Assembly: GCF_025264645.1 (NCBI RefSeq) | Contig: NZ_CP073696.1 | Location: 3,534,001 to 3,598,000 of the forward strand | Length of the DNA stretch: 64,000 nucleotides | DNA from: Edaphobacter lichenicola | GTDB taxonomy: Bacteria; Acidobacteriota; Terriglobia; Terriglobales; Acidobacteriaceae | Direction of reading: 5' to 3' | Notes under the pieces: model-generated | Told to the model about the DNA's origin: nothing | The model's database searches: none | The model's input: only the letters and a program-made list of their open reading frames with translations | Position numbers and translations under genes: made by a program | Shown: positions 53,248 to 63,500 of the stretch, in pieces | Layout of the letters: each line of letters starts with the position of its first letter | Numbering within the stretch: the stretch's first letter is position 1

Positions 53248-53829
53248 TTAGTGAGCGCGGCCAGCTTCTGTGGCGGCTGGAACCTCGATCAGCTTGCCGG
53301 ATTTTACGTCGTAGATGTAGCCATAGATGGGGATGGACTTCGGCACGAGTGAACTAGTTCGGATGCGGGTTACGTCGGCGACGACGGACTGCGCCTGATC
53401 TTTGATAGTGAGGAATTCGACGAACTCGGCTGCGGTGGAGCCTGGGCCTTTGCCTACGTCTTTGAAGCCTTCTGCAGTGAGGGCTGCGGTTTCGAGGCTG
53501 TTGGCGAGTAGTCCGCGGATGACTTCGTTGGTGAAGAACTGCATGCCGCAGTCGGTGTGGTGGATGACGAAGAACTCTTTGGTGCCGAGGAGCTTGTAGC
53601 TGATGACGAGAGAACGAATGGCGTCGTCGCTGGCGCGGCCACCGGCGTTGCGGATGACGTGGGCGTCACCCTCGGCGAGGCCTGCGTATTTGGCGGGGTC
53701 AAGGCGCGCGTCCATGCAGGTGAGGATGGCAAAGCCGCGAGCGGGTGGGAGAGCGAGGTTGGACTTTGCGCCGAAGGTGTCGGCGTAGGATTCGTTGGCG
53801 GAGAGGACTTCGGTGAGGATCTTGCTCAT
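53248..53829 (-). CDS. Beta-class carbonic anhydrase
   Basis: 193 residues. It interconverts carbon dioxide and bicarbonate. The zinc ligands are Cys38 (in TCMDARLDP), His91 and Cys94 (in IHHTDCGM), and the catalytic dyad is Asp40/Arg42, with [11 protein letters not shown] following. This is the short, cab-type branch of the beta family. No signal peptide, so cytoplasmic. The start has a purine-rich upstream stretch. The 19-bp direct repeat at 53888-53926 lies 60-100 bases upstream and may be regulatory. Confidence 0.93.
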   Translation of the reverse strand: MSKILTEVLSANESYADTFGAKSNLALPPARGFAILTCMDARLDPAKYAGLAEGDAHVIRNAGGRASDDAIRSLVISYKLLGTKEFFVIHHTDCGMQFFTNEVIRGLLANSLETAALTAEGFKDVGKGPGSTAAEFVEFLTIKDQAQSVVADVTRIRTSSLVPKSIPIYGYIYDVKSGKLIEVPAATEAGRAH

Positions 53830-53887
53830 GGTCGTGGTGGCTCCTGAAGGAGGGATTGGTGGCGTGTCTGTGGTGATTTGTTGATCG

Positions 53888-53926
53888 GACGATGGTGAGT
53901 TGATCTCGACGATGGTGAGTTGGTCT
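53888..53926 (-). repeat. Direct repeat upstream of carbonic anhydrase
   Basis: GACGATGGTGAGTTG-A/G-TCT occurs twice, 53888-53906 and 53908-53926, with a 20-base period and one mismatch. It lies 60-100 bases upstream of the carbonic anhydrase start and could be a tandem operator or a slippage duplication. Confidence 0.5.
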
Positions 53927-53929
53927 TCT

Positions 53930-54292
53930 GGAAGAGAGACAGATGAGCTGACCTGATGTGGATGATGTGCTTTGAGGAAGAATGCTCTGCGGAACCTGAA
54001 ATGCGTCGTCAGCTAGAAGCAGCTGGACGGACAACAATAACGGGCTGCGACGACAGAGTGCATGGTTGGAGAGTAGTGGAGGAAGAATCAGGCGTCAAGC
54101 GTTAGCAAGTTGGGCTTCCTCAAGAGAATCGTTGACAGCGATTGATCGAGAAAGCATAGAATGGCGCGGGGTTGAATCAGTTCAAACTTTTGCGGGACTG
54201 AATCCTCTTATTGGAAGACTGGGTTTAGGAGACTTCATTTTGCCAGCGCACCTGTGGCAGAAGGAGTTTCTTGTCCCGGCAAGGACGGTGGG
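53930..54292 (+). promoter_or_regulatory. Upstream region of the sugar transporter with a sigma-70-like promoter
   Basis: 463 bases separate carbonic anhydrase from the transporter. TTGACA at 54132-54137 is a perfect -35; CATAGA (54155-54160, spacer 17) or TAGAAT (54157-54162, spacer 19) would be the -10. The resulting leader is about 125 bases long. The rest shows no supported gene. Confidence 0.5.
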
Positions 54293-55289
54293 ATGTTCAT
54301 CGTAAATAATTCGGCGGTTGCATTTTTATTTTGCGCCTTGACCATGATGGGGTGGGGCTCCTGGGCGAATACGCAGAAGCTGGCTGGAAAAGAGCGCTGG
54401 CCCTTCGCTTTGTACTATTGGGACTATGCGTTCGGTGTCGCTCTGCTGGGCGTGCTCTTCGGTTTCACGCTGGGTAGCTTCGGCTCGGCTGGAAGCAGCG
54501 CGATTGCGAATCTTCATACGGCCTCGACGGACTCGATGGTGCGAGCGCTCGCCAGCGGTGGCTTGTTCAATCTGGCCAATATTCTGTTGGTGATTGCGAT
54601 CGACGCGGCGGGAATCTCGCTTGCCTTTCCGGTTGGCGTGGGCCTCGCTCTGGTGATCGGGACGGTGGCCAGCTACTATCACGCTCCCAAGGGCAATCCA
54701 ACTTTGTTGGGCGCAGGCGTTGTGTTGATTATCTTTGCGATGATCATGTCTGCTGTCGCAACGCGGCAGGTGCAGAAGCAGCGTTCGGTCAATACCAGCC
54801 GAGGTTTGCTGTTTGCCTGCGCAGCGGGCTGTTTGATGGGATTCTTTTATCCGCAGTTGGCTTCGTCTATCTCCCCGAACTTCAACAGCGAGCCGATTCA
54901 AGCGGGATTTCTTACTCCTTATACTGCGCTGCTGCTATTTGGCTTCGGCCTGCTTGCGAGCAATGTCGTGATCAACACCGTATTCATGCGCTTCCAGGGA
55001 TCGACGTTCCGAGAGTATCGAGATGCGAAGTTCAAACTGCATTGGCTTGGCCTACTTGGGGGCGCAATCTGGATGATCGCACTGGGCTTGAATGTCATTG
55101 CATCGGGTGTTGCGGGGTCTGCGGTCTCGTATGCGCTGGGACAGGGGGCAACGCTGGTGGCTGCCCTGTGGGGTGTGTTTTGTCTGGAAAGAGTTTCATG
55201 GAGCCTCTGCCGGGACGCGATCGGTTGTAGCACTGATGCTGATTGGTTACACGGCCGGGCTCATCCTGATTGGCACTGCGATCTTGTGA
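54293..55289 (+). pseudogene. GRP family sugar transporter, disrupted by a frameshift
   Basis: Start at ATG 54293 after AAGGACGGTGGG. A ten-TM permease of the glucose/ribose porter (RhaT-like) family: NSAVAFLFCALTMMGWGSWAN, FALYYWDYAFGVALLGVLFG, AAGISLAFPVGVGLALVIGT, LGLNVIASGVAGSAVSYALG and GQGATLVAALWGVF. After ALWGVF the reading frame changes: the expected ending VWKEFHGASAGTRSVVALML and the last membrane segment (GYTAGLILIGTAIL, stop at 55287-55289) lie in the +1 frame. Removing one T from the TTTT at 55178-55181 restores one open frame of 331 codons. Unrepaired, the protein ends with a nonsense tail at 55321 and lacks its last membrane helix. It is either a pseudogene or a sequencing error. 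Confidence 0.82.
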
Positions 55290-55312
55290 GCTACATGAAG
55301 GCGTTAGCTCTG

Positions 55313-56110
55313 CTAGCTTGATTTTTCTGCTTTGGAAGATCGCTGCGCGTATTTCTCCAACTCGGATCTCTTCGGCATCGAAGTAGCCGTGCCGTTGCGT
55401 GTCACAGATATCCCAGCAACGACGCAGCCGAAGCGTGCAGCCTCCTCGAGGCTCATCCCTTCCGACAGGCCCACGGCAAAGCCTCCGTTGAAGGCATCGC
55501 CTGCTCCGGTTGTGTCGATCACTGGACCTGCGTTGAACGCTGCGACGTATTTCGTTAACGTTGGTGTCTTGATAAGGGCGCCGCGTGCACCCAGCGTCAT
55601 GATGACGTTACGAACTCCTCGTGCGAGAAGCTGTTCGGCTGCTTTTTCTGCATCTTCAAGGGAGTCGACGGAGCAGCCTGTAAGCGCTGCGGCTTCGCTT
55701 TCGTTTGGCGTCAGATAGTCGCACAGAGCAAGCGTTGCGTCGTCGAGGGCGCAGGCAGGAGCGGGGTTGAGGATGGTGAGAACGCCAAGCTCGCGTGCAG
55801 TCTTCAAACCATGCACAACGATTGGAACAGGCAGCTCGAGCTGCGTCATGAAGACTGCTGAGTTGCGAATCTGTTCACGCGCTAGATCGATCTCCTGCGG
55901 AGTCAGAGAGTTCGCGGCTCCGGGAGTGATGACGATGGCGTTCTCGCCGGACGACTCGTCGATGATGATTGCAGCGGCGCCAGTCGTGTCGTCGCTCGAT
56001 GAGATGAGGAACTGTGTATCGACACCTTCGGTCTCATAGGTCTTGCGTGCGATCTCGGAGAAGTTATCGGCGCCAACCTTATATGAGTTGAGATCTGATT
56101 CGTCAGGCAT
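55313..56110 (-). pseudogene. rbsK: N-terminally truncated ribokinase
   Basis: 265 residues; intact ribokinases have about 300-310. The C-terminal PfkB pattern is clear: NPAPACALDDATLALCDYLTPNESEA, VIMTLGARGALI, and the ATP-binding/catalytic block DTTGAGDAFNGGFAVGLSEG. Missing are the first 50 or so residues, with the VVGSINMD strand and the sugar-binding GGKGAN motif; the protein starts at about DDPFGA...EGVDTSGV of a normal enzyme. The start overlaps the stop of the serine hydrolase gene (56103), so nothing upstream can supply the missing part. Probably inactive. It lies convergent to the broken sugar transporter. Confidence 0.8.
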
Positions 56111-57302
56111 TCCATGATGGAACGGTGCGAACCATGTTCCACATCATCTGATCGATGGCTGTGTCGATTTCGTTTGAGGGCTGGGTACGCGTGTTGGCGA
56201 GAGCCGCCCAGCAAAAGCCGGTAGGGGTTCGAACCATGACGGTAGTGGTTCCGGGGAGGCTGCCGCTATGCCACCAATTCCCTGCACCGTTGTCGCGCAC
56301 CATCCATCCACGGGCGTAGCGTGCGTCACCGGGCGGATAGGCTGGAGCAGGAGTGGTCATGAGCTTGATGGTTGCGGGCTTGAGGAGAGCGGGGATGTTG
56401 GGCGCGCCGGCAACGTGGTTGAGGAACTGGACGAGCTCGGTGGATGAGGCGATCCATCCGCCGTGAGAGTCCATGCGGGTGACGTTGAGCTTGTAGGGGT
56501 CTTCGGAGTATTGGCCGTAGTAGACGACCTCGTTGGGCGCGCGTTGGCTCTCTTTGTTGGCGGCGATCTGCATGGTGGAGATGCCGCAGGGAGCGAGGAT
56601 GTTGGCTTTGACGTAGGCGTCGTAGGGCTGGCCGGTGATCTGTTCGATGACGCGACCGAGGATGCAGTAGCCGAAGTTGGAGTAGGCCCAGTGGGTGCCG
56701 GGCTGGTTGGTGAGGGGTTGGTTCGCGATGGTTTCGGTGATGAGCTTGGTGTGATCCCAGCCGTCGTTGTGCATCATGGGATCGTTGGCGTCGTTGGGCC
56801 AGCCGCCGCAGGTGTGGGTGAGGAGTTGGTCGACGGTGATGTCGGCGACCCATTGCTTGTAGGGCGGCTTGCCGTACTTGATGCCGAGAATGGCGGAGGG
56901 GCCGAAGACCTTGTCGGTGAGGTTGAGCTTGCCCTGTTCAAGGAGGGTGAAGATGGTGACGGAGGTGATGGGTTTGCTGAGAGAGGCGATGCGGAAGAGA
57001 CTGTCCTGCTGGACTTGCGTAAGATGTTGGCGGTCGCCCATGCCGACGGATTGGTCGTAGACGAACTGGCCGTTGCGGGAGATGGCGATGGAGGTTGCAG
57101 GGACGGAGAATTGCTGGCGGAAGGCTCCGGCGATACGGCCCATCTCGCCGCGCTCCTGGCCATTGGAGCCTCCGAACTGCGCCTGAGCGAAGGCTTTGGG
57201 AAACGGTGTGGCGGCAATTGTAGCGGTGACGGCTAGATTTTGGAGGAGGGTTCTGCGGGTGAGGGTTGGGCGGAAGGGACTTGGTGTCGGTGGGTTCGGC
57301 AT
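56103..57302 (-). CDS. Exported serine hydrolase (class C beta-lactamase/esterase family)
   Basis: 399 residues. A twin-arginine-like lead (LTRRTLLQNLAVTATIAATP) precedes a beta-lactamase/penicillin-binding fold: the SxxK motif S107-L-S-K110 (in IASLSKPITSV), the YxN motif AYSNFGY and the third motif WWHSGSLPGT (HxG). Members include esterases, D-amino-acid peptidases and beta-lactamases; the substrate here is unknown, and an esterase is the safest guess. It would act outside the cytoplasm. The downstream ribokinase remnant overlaps its stop by 8 bases. Confidence 0.88.
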   Translation of the reverse strand: MPNPPTPSPFRPTLTRRTLLQNLAVTATIAATPFPKAFAQAQFGGSNGQERGEMGRIAGAFRQQFSVPATSIAISRNGQFVYDQSVGMGDRQHLTQVQQDSLFRIASLSKPITSVTIFTLLEQGKLNLTDKVFGPSAILGIKYGKPPYKQWVADITVDQLLTHTCGGWPNDANDPMMHNDGWDHTKLITETIANQPLTNQPGTHWAYSNFGYCILGRVIEQITGQPYDAYVKANILAPCGISTMQIAANKESQRAPNEVVYYGQYSEDPYKLNVTRMDSHGGWIASSTELVQFLNHVAGAPNIPALLKPATIKLMTTPAPAYPPGDARYARGWMVRDNGAGNWWHSGSLPGTTTVMVRTPTGFCWAALANTRTQPSNEIDTAIDQMMWNMVRTVPSWNA

Positions 57303-57455
57303 TGCCGCAAGTGTCCTTTCGAGCTGCCGATCTGCTGCAGTCTTTGTGATTTGACGAGGATTTTATCCTGCTCCTGTCCTCGTCGTTTTAAAAGATGAAA
57401 GAGCTTCGGAATTGCTGTAGATTTTGCTATGCGTCACGTTGCCATGGAGAGTGTC

Positions 57456-57869
57456 ATGAAGAGATATGGCTTGAGAAGCTTCGCATCTTGCTTTGCTTTG
57501 GCGGTCTTCGCCGGTTGCTTTGCGTTCGCACAGCAACCGCCAGCGCAACAACAGCCGGCTAATGCAGCGGGCAGCTGGACTTTGTATTGCAAAGATCCGA
57601 ACGGAACGACCTCTTCGAAGTTTCTTGAGCTTCAGCAGAAAGGAACTGTGATCACAGGCCACTTCAAAGGACCGAATCAGTCAGGCGGGGTAGAGGGCAC
57701 GATTGATAACCAACATCTCGTGGTACGTACAAAGACGCGCGATGTTCTGACGTTTCGCGGGCGAGTGGAGGGACCGCGCGTTGATGGGGTGGTTCAAGGC
57801 AATACGTTCCATGGAACCTTCCACGACCGCGGAGGGACGGGTTCGTTCCAGGGGGTTCGATCGAATTGA
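57456..57869 (+). CDS. Small exported protein of unknown function
   Basis: 137 residues from the ATG at 57456 (GGAGAGTGTC before it). The signal peptide ends near CFAFAQ, and a Gln/Pro-rich stretch follows. The mature part is a single beta-rich domain with repeated turns (GSWTLYCKDPNGTTSSKFLE, GTVITGHFKGPNQSGGVEGT, LTFRGRVEGPRVDGVVQGN, TFHGTFHDRGGTGSFQG). This is a lipocalin-like or small barrel pattern seen in many acidobacterial exported proteins; no family name is certain. Single gene. Confidence 0.7.
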   Translation: MKRYGLRSFASCFALAVFAGCFAFAQQPPAQQQPANAAGSWTLYCKDPNGTTSSKFLELQQKGTVITGHFKGPNQSGGVEGTIDNQHLVVRTKTRDVLTFRGRVEGPRVDGVVQGNTFHGTFHDRGGTGSFQGVRSN

Positions 57870-58197
57870 GTCTCATGCATGAATCCGATTCCGATGAACT
57901 GAAAACAAAATCTAAGTTGCGATGCGCTTGACACAAAATTAGCCAGCGGGTAGGCTGCCTGAATCGTCCCAGGTAGCAGTACGCGGGAACTCAGCAGGTG
58001 GGCCCCTCTCTGATTCGCAGCCATGCGAGAAGGCTACAGAGAACTCCTTGGGTATGTTGAGATGCAAAACCTCAGGCGCTTCCCCAGTGATGTCGAGATC
58101 CTTCGCCGATTCGGCGACTTTGTAGAGCTGTCCCGGGCCTTGCCTCGATCTAGACCAATGATGCTCGTCCTTCTTGCGAGGAGACAGCGTAGCAGCC
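57870..58197. other. Intergenic region upstream of the protease-like gene
   Basis: 328 bases. It contains short frames on both strands; a minus-strand frame of 86 codons (57939-58199) has a protein-like composition but starts inside the CATG that also starts the plus-strand gene and has no ribosome binding site. I see no promoter I can name. Confidence 0.4.
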
Positions 58198-60561
58198 ATG
58201 CCCGACTACCAACAGCTCGTTAAGGTGAAGGAAGATGCGGAGACACGCCTGCGCGCGATTCCTGGTGTCCACGCTGTCGGAATCAGCAAAAAATCTGTTC
58301 GCGGCAAATCTACGGACGAATTAGCGATTGCGGTTTTTCTGGTGGATAAGAAGCCGTTGGAGCGACTGTCGCCTGAAGAGGTTATTCCACCAGAGATTGA
58401 CGGTTTCAAAACCGACGTTATCCAGATGCAGCAACCGCGACTTTGTATGGCGGCGGACCCGAATAATCTAGTTGCGACGATCAGCGACGATCAGCTCACC
58501 GTAACATTTTCGGGAGCAAAGGATCCTCCTGGAAGTGGGATTGTAATTGTGGTGGATTACTCGTCCACCGACGACAGTTCTAATACGACGCATTATGTAG
58601 CCGCGTATGAGACAGATCCTCCGGACACGCAAGAGGATATTGCGGACGCCCTCGCCGGGGCGATCCAGGGTAAAGCGAATAACCACGTGACCGCGACGTC
58701 AGACGACAGTACGTTCACGATCGACTCTGGCGACGACGAGCATACCTGTGCGATTACGCACTGCGCCGTCACTGCTATCGACGACAAGCAATATTTCGAT
58801 GACCACTTGAGGGGCGGCATTCAGCTTCAGGCCGGGGGGGCAGCTGGAGGATTTGGAACGATCGGGTTTCTTGCGACCACTGCGGCAACAGCGCAAGATC
58901 CCCAGGGTAAGGTTGTCGCCATCACTTGCGAGCATGTTGTCTATTCCGCGGCGGCCGGAAAGACCAACCTGGTGGGCAAAGTCGACGATGTCAATAATAT
59001 TGTGGAGTTCAGCACCAAGAATTCGAAACCAATACCTTTGAATTCGTTGGTCGAGATCCTTCTCAAGGATCTGTCCGCGAGCATTTTCTACACGACTGTA
59101 GCCGGAGATACTCCAAGCGGCGTCGCTACTGGCGTCGCTGCAGCCGTCACACATGCAAATATCGCTGGCGTCAGCGCGACCAACCCAGGTGGCGGAGTGC
59201 GGGTGGAGTTTTCTGGTTTATCCGAAGATGAGACGGTCAGATGTTACACGTTCGGGCCAAAGAAGATCGATCCAGACGTCGATATGACCGCCACTGTCGT
59301 GGGTACCGCAGTCACGTTCACCGGCGAGGTGAGCGGCGATAACTATGGCATTTTTACCAGGGTGAATCAGGGCGGCGTCAAGGCAACGTGTGGAGTATTC
59401 ACGAATCCTGCTAGAGGTGACACGTTGACCTCGATCGCGGACGCTATTGCACAGGCGTTTACGAACCTTCCAGATAATGTGCGTGGCGTTGTGACCGCAT
59501 CGCAGGCCGCCAACACAGTCACCTTCCATGACGCGGAGGCCGTGTCTTGCGTTGTCGTAGGCGACATTCAGGTTGGACAACCGGATAACAGCTTTGGTTC
59601 GCCGTGTTCGCATTGTTGCAGTCACCGGATTGGGCACGTGATCGACTCCAAGGTCGACGTAGATATCGCAGTGATTCAGTTGGATGCCGGACAGAAGTGG
59701 ACACCTGAGATCGAGGGTTTCGGCCTGGTCTCCGGCATTCATTCTCTGACTCCTGAGAGCCTTAATCTGCCCGTTTTCAAAAGGGGCCGAACTCTTCCGG
59801 TATCTACCGCGGGAAGCATCGAAGCACTTCAGGTGAGCGGCACGGCAACAGACTCAGGCGACTTCGCCCGCAAATATGTAAACGCAATCAAGATCAAATC
59901 CGAAGCGCCCGATAATGGCCCTTTTGTTTTGGAGGGCGACTCGGGATCAGCAATTGTCGATGTGGGAGGCGCAGTGGTTGGAGTTGTGTTCGCGGGGGAA
60001 CTATGTGGTTTGGCGACACCAATCGATTCGATCAACGACGCTTTCAGTAGTCTCGACCTCAACCTGGCTCCCGCACCTGCAGCAGGACAAGCTCCCGGTG
60101 ACATTCGCACTGTTCCGAAATCGGCGATGGCGGCCGATGAACAAAAGCTAGCTTCTTCCTCTCAGCCGTTCATAGAGAAGCGCCTGGCGGAGGCCGAGAT
60201 AGATATCTCGGCGACTGTTGAAGGATCGAAGTATGCAGAGCTGGTAAAAACGCACATTGCGGAGACACAACGGCTGGTCAACTCTAACCGTCGCGTGGCG
60301 ACCGCATGGCATCGCAACGGCGGTCCTGAGATTCTGAACGCGATGTTGCGCATGTTGCAGCGACACGACGAGCCAATGCCAGAGAGCATCAACGGTAGAC
60401 CGTTCGCCGATTGCCTCGAGCGGATGAGGCAAGTATTCGCACGCTACGCGAGCCCTGCGCTGGCCGCCGATCTTCCACGATTTGCAGAATGGATGAAGAG
60501 CTTCGCTGGCCTCACCTATCCGCAGATGTTAGCCACGTTACGCCTTAGGAATGGAGATTAG
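58198..60561 (+). CDS. Trypsin-fold serine protease with inserted beta modules
   Basis: 787 residues from the ATG at 58198. The N-terminal 80 residues (RLRAIPGVHAVGISKKSVRG, AIAVFLVDKKPLERLSPEEV) and the trypsin-like core match NAL1-like proteins found in plants and bacteria. Catalytic residues: His246 (ITCEHVVYS), Asp489 (KVDVDIAVIQL) and Ser582 (EGDSGSAIVD), with a CSHCCS cysteine cluster before the Asp. Three extra modules interrupt the core: one before the His (about 88-195) and two between His and Asp (about 285-355 and 360-457), each with a TVTFSG-like strand, an ITHALADA-like helix and an AVTATA-like strand. A helical C-terminal domain (about 610-787) follows. No signal peptide. A giant DUF6603 protein gene starts 2 bases after the stop. 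Confidence 0.8.
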   Translation: MPDYQQLVKVKEDAETRLRAIPGVHAVGISKKSVRGKSTDELAIAVFLVDKKPLERLSPEEVIPPEIDGFKTDVIQMQQPRLCMAADPNNLVATISDDQLTVTFSGAKDPPGSGIVIVVDYSSTDDSSNTTHYVAAYETDPPDTQEDIADALAGAIQGKANNHVTATSDDSTFTIDSGDDEHTCAITHCAVTAIDDKQYFDDHLRGGIQLQAGGAAGGFGTIGFLATTAATAQDPQGKVVAITCEHVVYSAAAGKTNLVGKVDDVNNIVEFSTKNSKPIPLNSLVEILLKDLSASIFYTTVAGDTPSGVATGVAAAVTHANIAGVSATNPGGGVRVEFSGLSEDETVRCYTFGPKKIDPDVDMTATVVGTAVTFTGEVSGDNYGIFTRVNQGGVKATCGVFTNPARGDTLTSIADAIAQAFTNLPDNVRGVVTASQAANTVTFHDAEAVSCVVVGDIQVGQPDNSFGSPCSHCCSHRIGHVIDSKVDVDIAVIQLDAGQKWTPEIEGFGLVSGIHSLTPESLNLPVFKRGRTLPVSTAGSIEALQVSGTATDSGDFARKYVNAIKIKSEAPDNGPFVLEGDSGSAIVDVGGAVVGVVFAGELCGLATPIDSINDAFSSLDLNLAPAPAAGQAPGDIRTVPKSAMAADEQKLASSSQPFIEKRLAEAEIDISATVEGSKYAELVKTHIAETQRLVNSNRRVATAWHRNGGPEILNAMLRMLQRHDEPMPESINGRPFADCLERMRQVFARYASPALAADLPRFAEWMKSFAGLTYPQMLATLRLRNGD

Positions 60562-60563
60562 GC

Positions 60564-63500
60564 ATGGCAGGAAAAGCTGGAACGCTGGAGGTGCTCGCGC
60601 AGCAGGTCGGCTTGGCCCTGCAGCCGCTGGAGAACCAGCTTACGGCTGCAAACATCATCCCTTTTCTCTCTCAGCTTGGACTGCAATTTCCTCCGGCGCT
60701 GACTGGCCCGGGTGGCTTCATGACAGCAGTAGAGGCAGGTGCAACTGCCGCGGGCGGGCTTCCGCCGTTGCTGACGCAACTGGCGACGGACATCGAGGGC
60801 GACAACGAGGCAGGTATTCTGCAGGACGGGCTACAGCTGATTCAGCAAGTGGGAAAGACAATCTCCGCGCTGGAGCAGATCGGGACTGAACTAAACAGCA
60901 TCGCGAGCAGCTTGCCAGGCATGAACCCCGCTGAGGTTGGGACCTTTGCGACGAATCTCGCTAAGAATCTCCTCAGCTATCTCCTGATCTCATATCTGCG
61001 AACCGTGTCTGCTGGGACTGTAGGTGTCTTCAACGCTCTGGGCGTGTTGGATTATCTACCCAATCCAGGCATTGCGGGCGATGCCACGCATCCTGCGTTC
61101 GTTGCTGAACATCTTCAACTCGGCAACCTCGGAAAGCTATTTACCTCACCGGCAGATCTGCTGAACACGCTCTATGGGTGGGGCAGCACGACCTTTGATG
61201 GTCAGCAGCTTCTGCCACGGTTGAGTGCAACTCTCAGTCTTCTCGGATTTGTATCGGAGATCATCGGTACCGGACCAACTGCCGTTCTTAGCTGCTCGCT
61301 TCTCACTGTTCAAGCAAATCCAGCGACGAATCCGCCAGGCTTATTGGCGATAGTCCAGTATCCAATCTCTTCGGGTCTCGACCTTACGTTGCCGCTGAGC
61401 GAGGTTTGGTCGGTACGCGTTCAGGCGCAAGCTGCGATCGATGCCGGACTCGCAGCGACGATTACTCCTCCTGCGAATGTTTCACTGCTGCCTCCTTCGG
61501 GCACGTTGAATGGGTTGCTTCAGATGGATCTGGTGGCTAAAGGTGCGGACGCATCGCACCCAATCATTGTTTTCGGTCAAACGGATGGGAGCAGAATACA
61601 AACCGATTCGTTCACGGTGGGCGCAGGACTGACCATCAATTGGAACTCCAGTGTTGGACAAGCTATCGCTGAACCACAAGTGCAGGCGGCGATCACTGGA
61701 GGGAAGGTCGTTATCGACACATCGGATGCCGATGGGTTTATCGCGACCGTGCTTTCTGGCGTGAATGTCGAGGCTGCGTTCGACGTCGCAGCAACATGGG
61801 CGCCTGATGCTGGCCTTCACATCACGGGAGGTGCACAACTCGAGATCGATCTCCCGCTGCATGTGAGCCTTGGCCCTGTTACTGTGCAGACGCTTTATCT
61901 GATTGCCGGGGTCAGTGATGCCGGCATACCGCTTGAAATCTCCGTAGCTTTGGGATTGATTCTGGGTCCGATACAGGCCTCTGTCGACCGTATTGGAGTG
62001 ACGGGACTGCTCTCATTTCCCGATCATGGCGGCAATCTCGGCGCTGCAAATCTTGCTATCAGCTTCAAGCCGCCGAACGGCCTGGGTCTTGAAATCGATG
62101 CAGGAGTAGCGGCCGGTGGTGGTTACATATCGCTGGATCCGGCCAAGGGAGAGTATGCCGGGGTGCTCGACGTTTCGATTCTCGACATGGTTCAGGTGAA
62201 GGTGATCGGCGTTATCGACACGATCATGCCGGATGGATCGACCGGCTTCGCGTTTTTGCTCATCATCACCTTCGATTTTCCGCCGATTCAGCTAGGGTTT
62301 GGGTTCACGTTAAACGGAGTCGGTGGTTTAGGTGGTGTGAATCGCACCATGTCGATCGACGCGTTGCATGCGGGTTTCCGTGCTCATACGCTTGATACGA
62401 TTCTGTTTCCGCCCGATCCGGTGGCGAATGCGCCGCAGATCATCAGCAATATTCGGTCGTTCTTTCCTGTCGCTCCTGGACGGTATGTCTTCGGTCCAAT
62501 GTTCGAGCTTGGGTGGGGAACACCGACGCTTATCACGCTGGCGATCGGTGTCATTCTCGAAGTTCCAGATCCAATACGCATCGCTATTCTTGGCCTCATC
62601 GATGCAGGTCTTCCTACAGAAGATGCACCGCTCATCGAACTCCACATTGATGTACTTGGCACCCTGGACTTCGGCACCAAGATGTTCGAGCTGGACGGTT
62701 CGTTATACGACTCACGCGTCCTTATCTACGCTCTTGCGGGCGACCTCTTTTTTCGACTTTGCTGGGGAGACAATCCGATCTTTATCTTCTCGCTCGGTGG
62801 TTTCAACCCTCACTTCAATACCGCCGGACTCGACATACCCAAACTGGTCAGGATGTCCGTCAGTATCGGCGATGGAGACAATCCGCGTATCAGCGCTAAC
62901 AGCTATTTCGCCATCACTTCGAACTCTCTGCAGTTTGGCGCCAATGTCGAGGCATACGCCGCGGCAGGCGGCTTCGCGATTCACGGTTACCTCGGCTACG
63001 ACGTTCTCATCATCTACTCTCCTTTCTCTTTCGAGTTCGACTTCTCTGCCGGCTTCGATGTCTCGTACGATGGGCATTCTCTTCTCGGCCTCAACGTCGA
63101 TGGCCTCTTCTCTGGTCCGCAGCCATGGCACCTGCACGGCGATGCCAGCATCGATATCCTCTTCATCAGCGTCAGCGCATCGGTCGATCTGACGTGGGGC
63201 GACTCCACACCAGTTACACTCCCGTCGAAACCTGTTCTTCCAGACCTCCTCGCCGCCTTCGACGCTCCGAGCAACTGGAGCGCGGTCCTTCCCGACAACA
63301 CGGTGCAAGCCGTCTCTCTCTCTACACCAAAGCCCGACGACACCACGCTTCGCGTTCATCCTCTCGGTATCCTGAGCGTCAAAGAAAATGTAGTCCCTCT
63401 CGACATCGCGATTACACAATATGGCAACGCGACTCCCTCCGACGGCACTTTCTTCTCCATCAGCAATGTTCAAATCAACGCACAAGAAGAAGCCCGCACA

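Noticed and set aside
57939-58199. Minus-strand frame of 86 codons between two genes
   Set aside because: The composition is protein-like, but its ATG shares the CATG with the start of the plus-strand protease gene and it has no ribosome binding site; both cannot easily be expressed from there.
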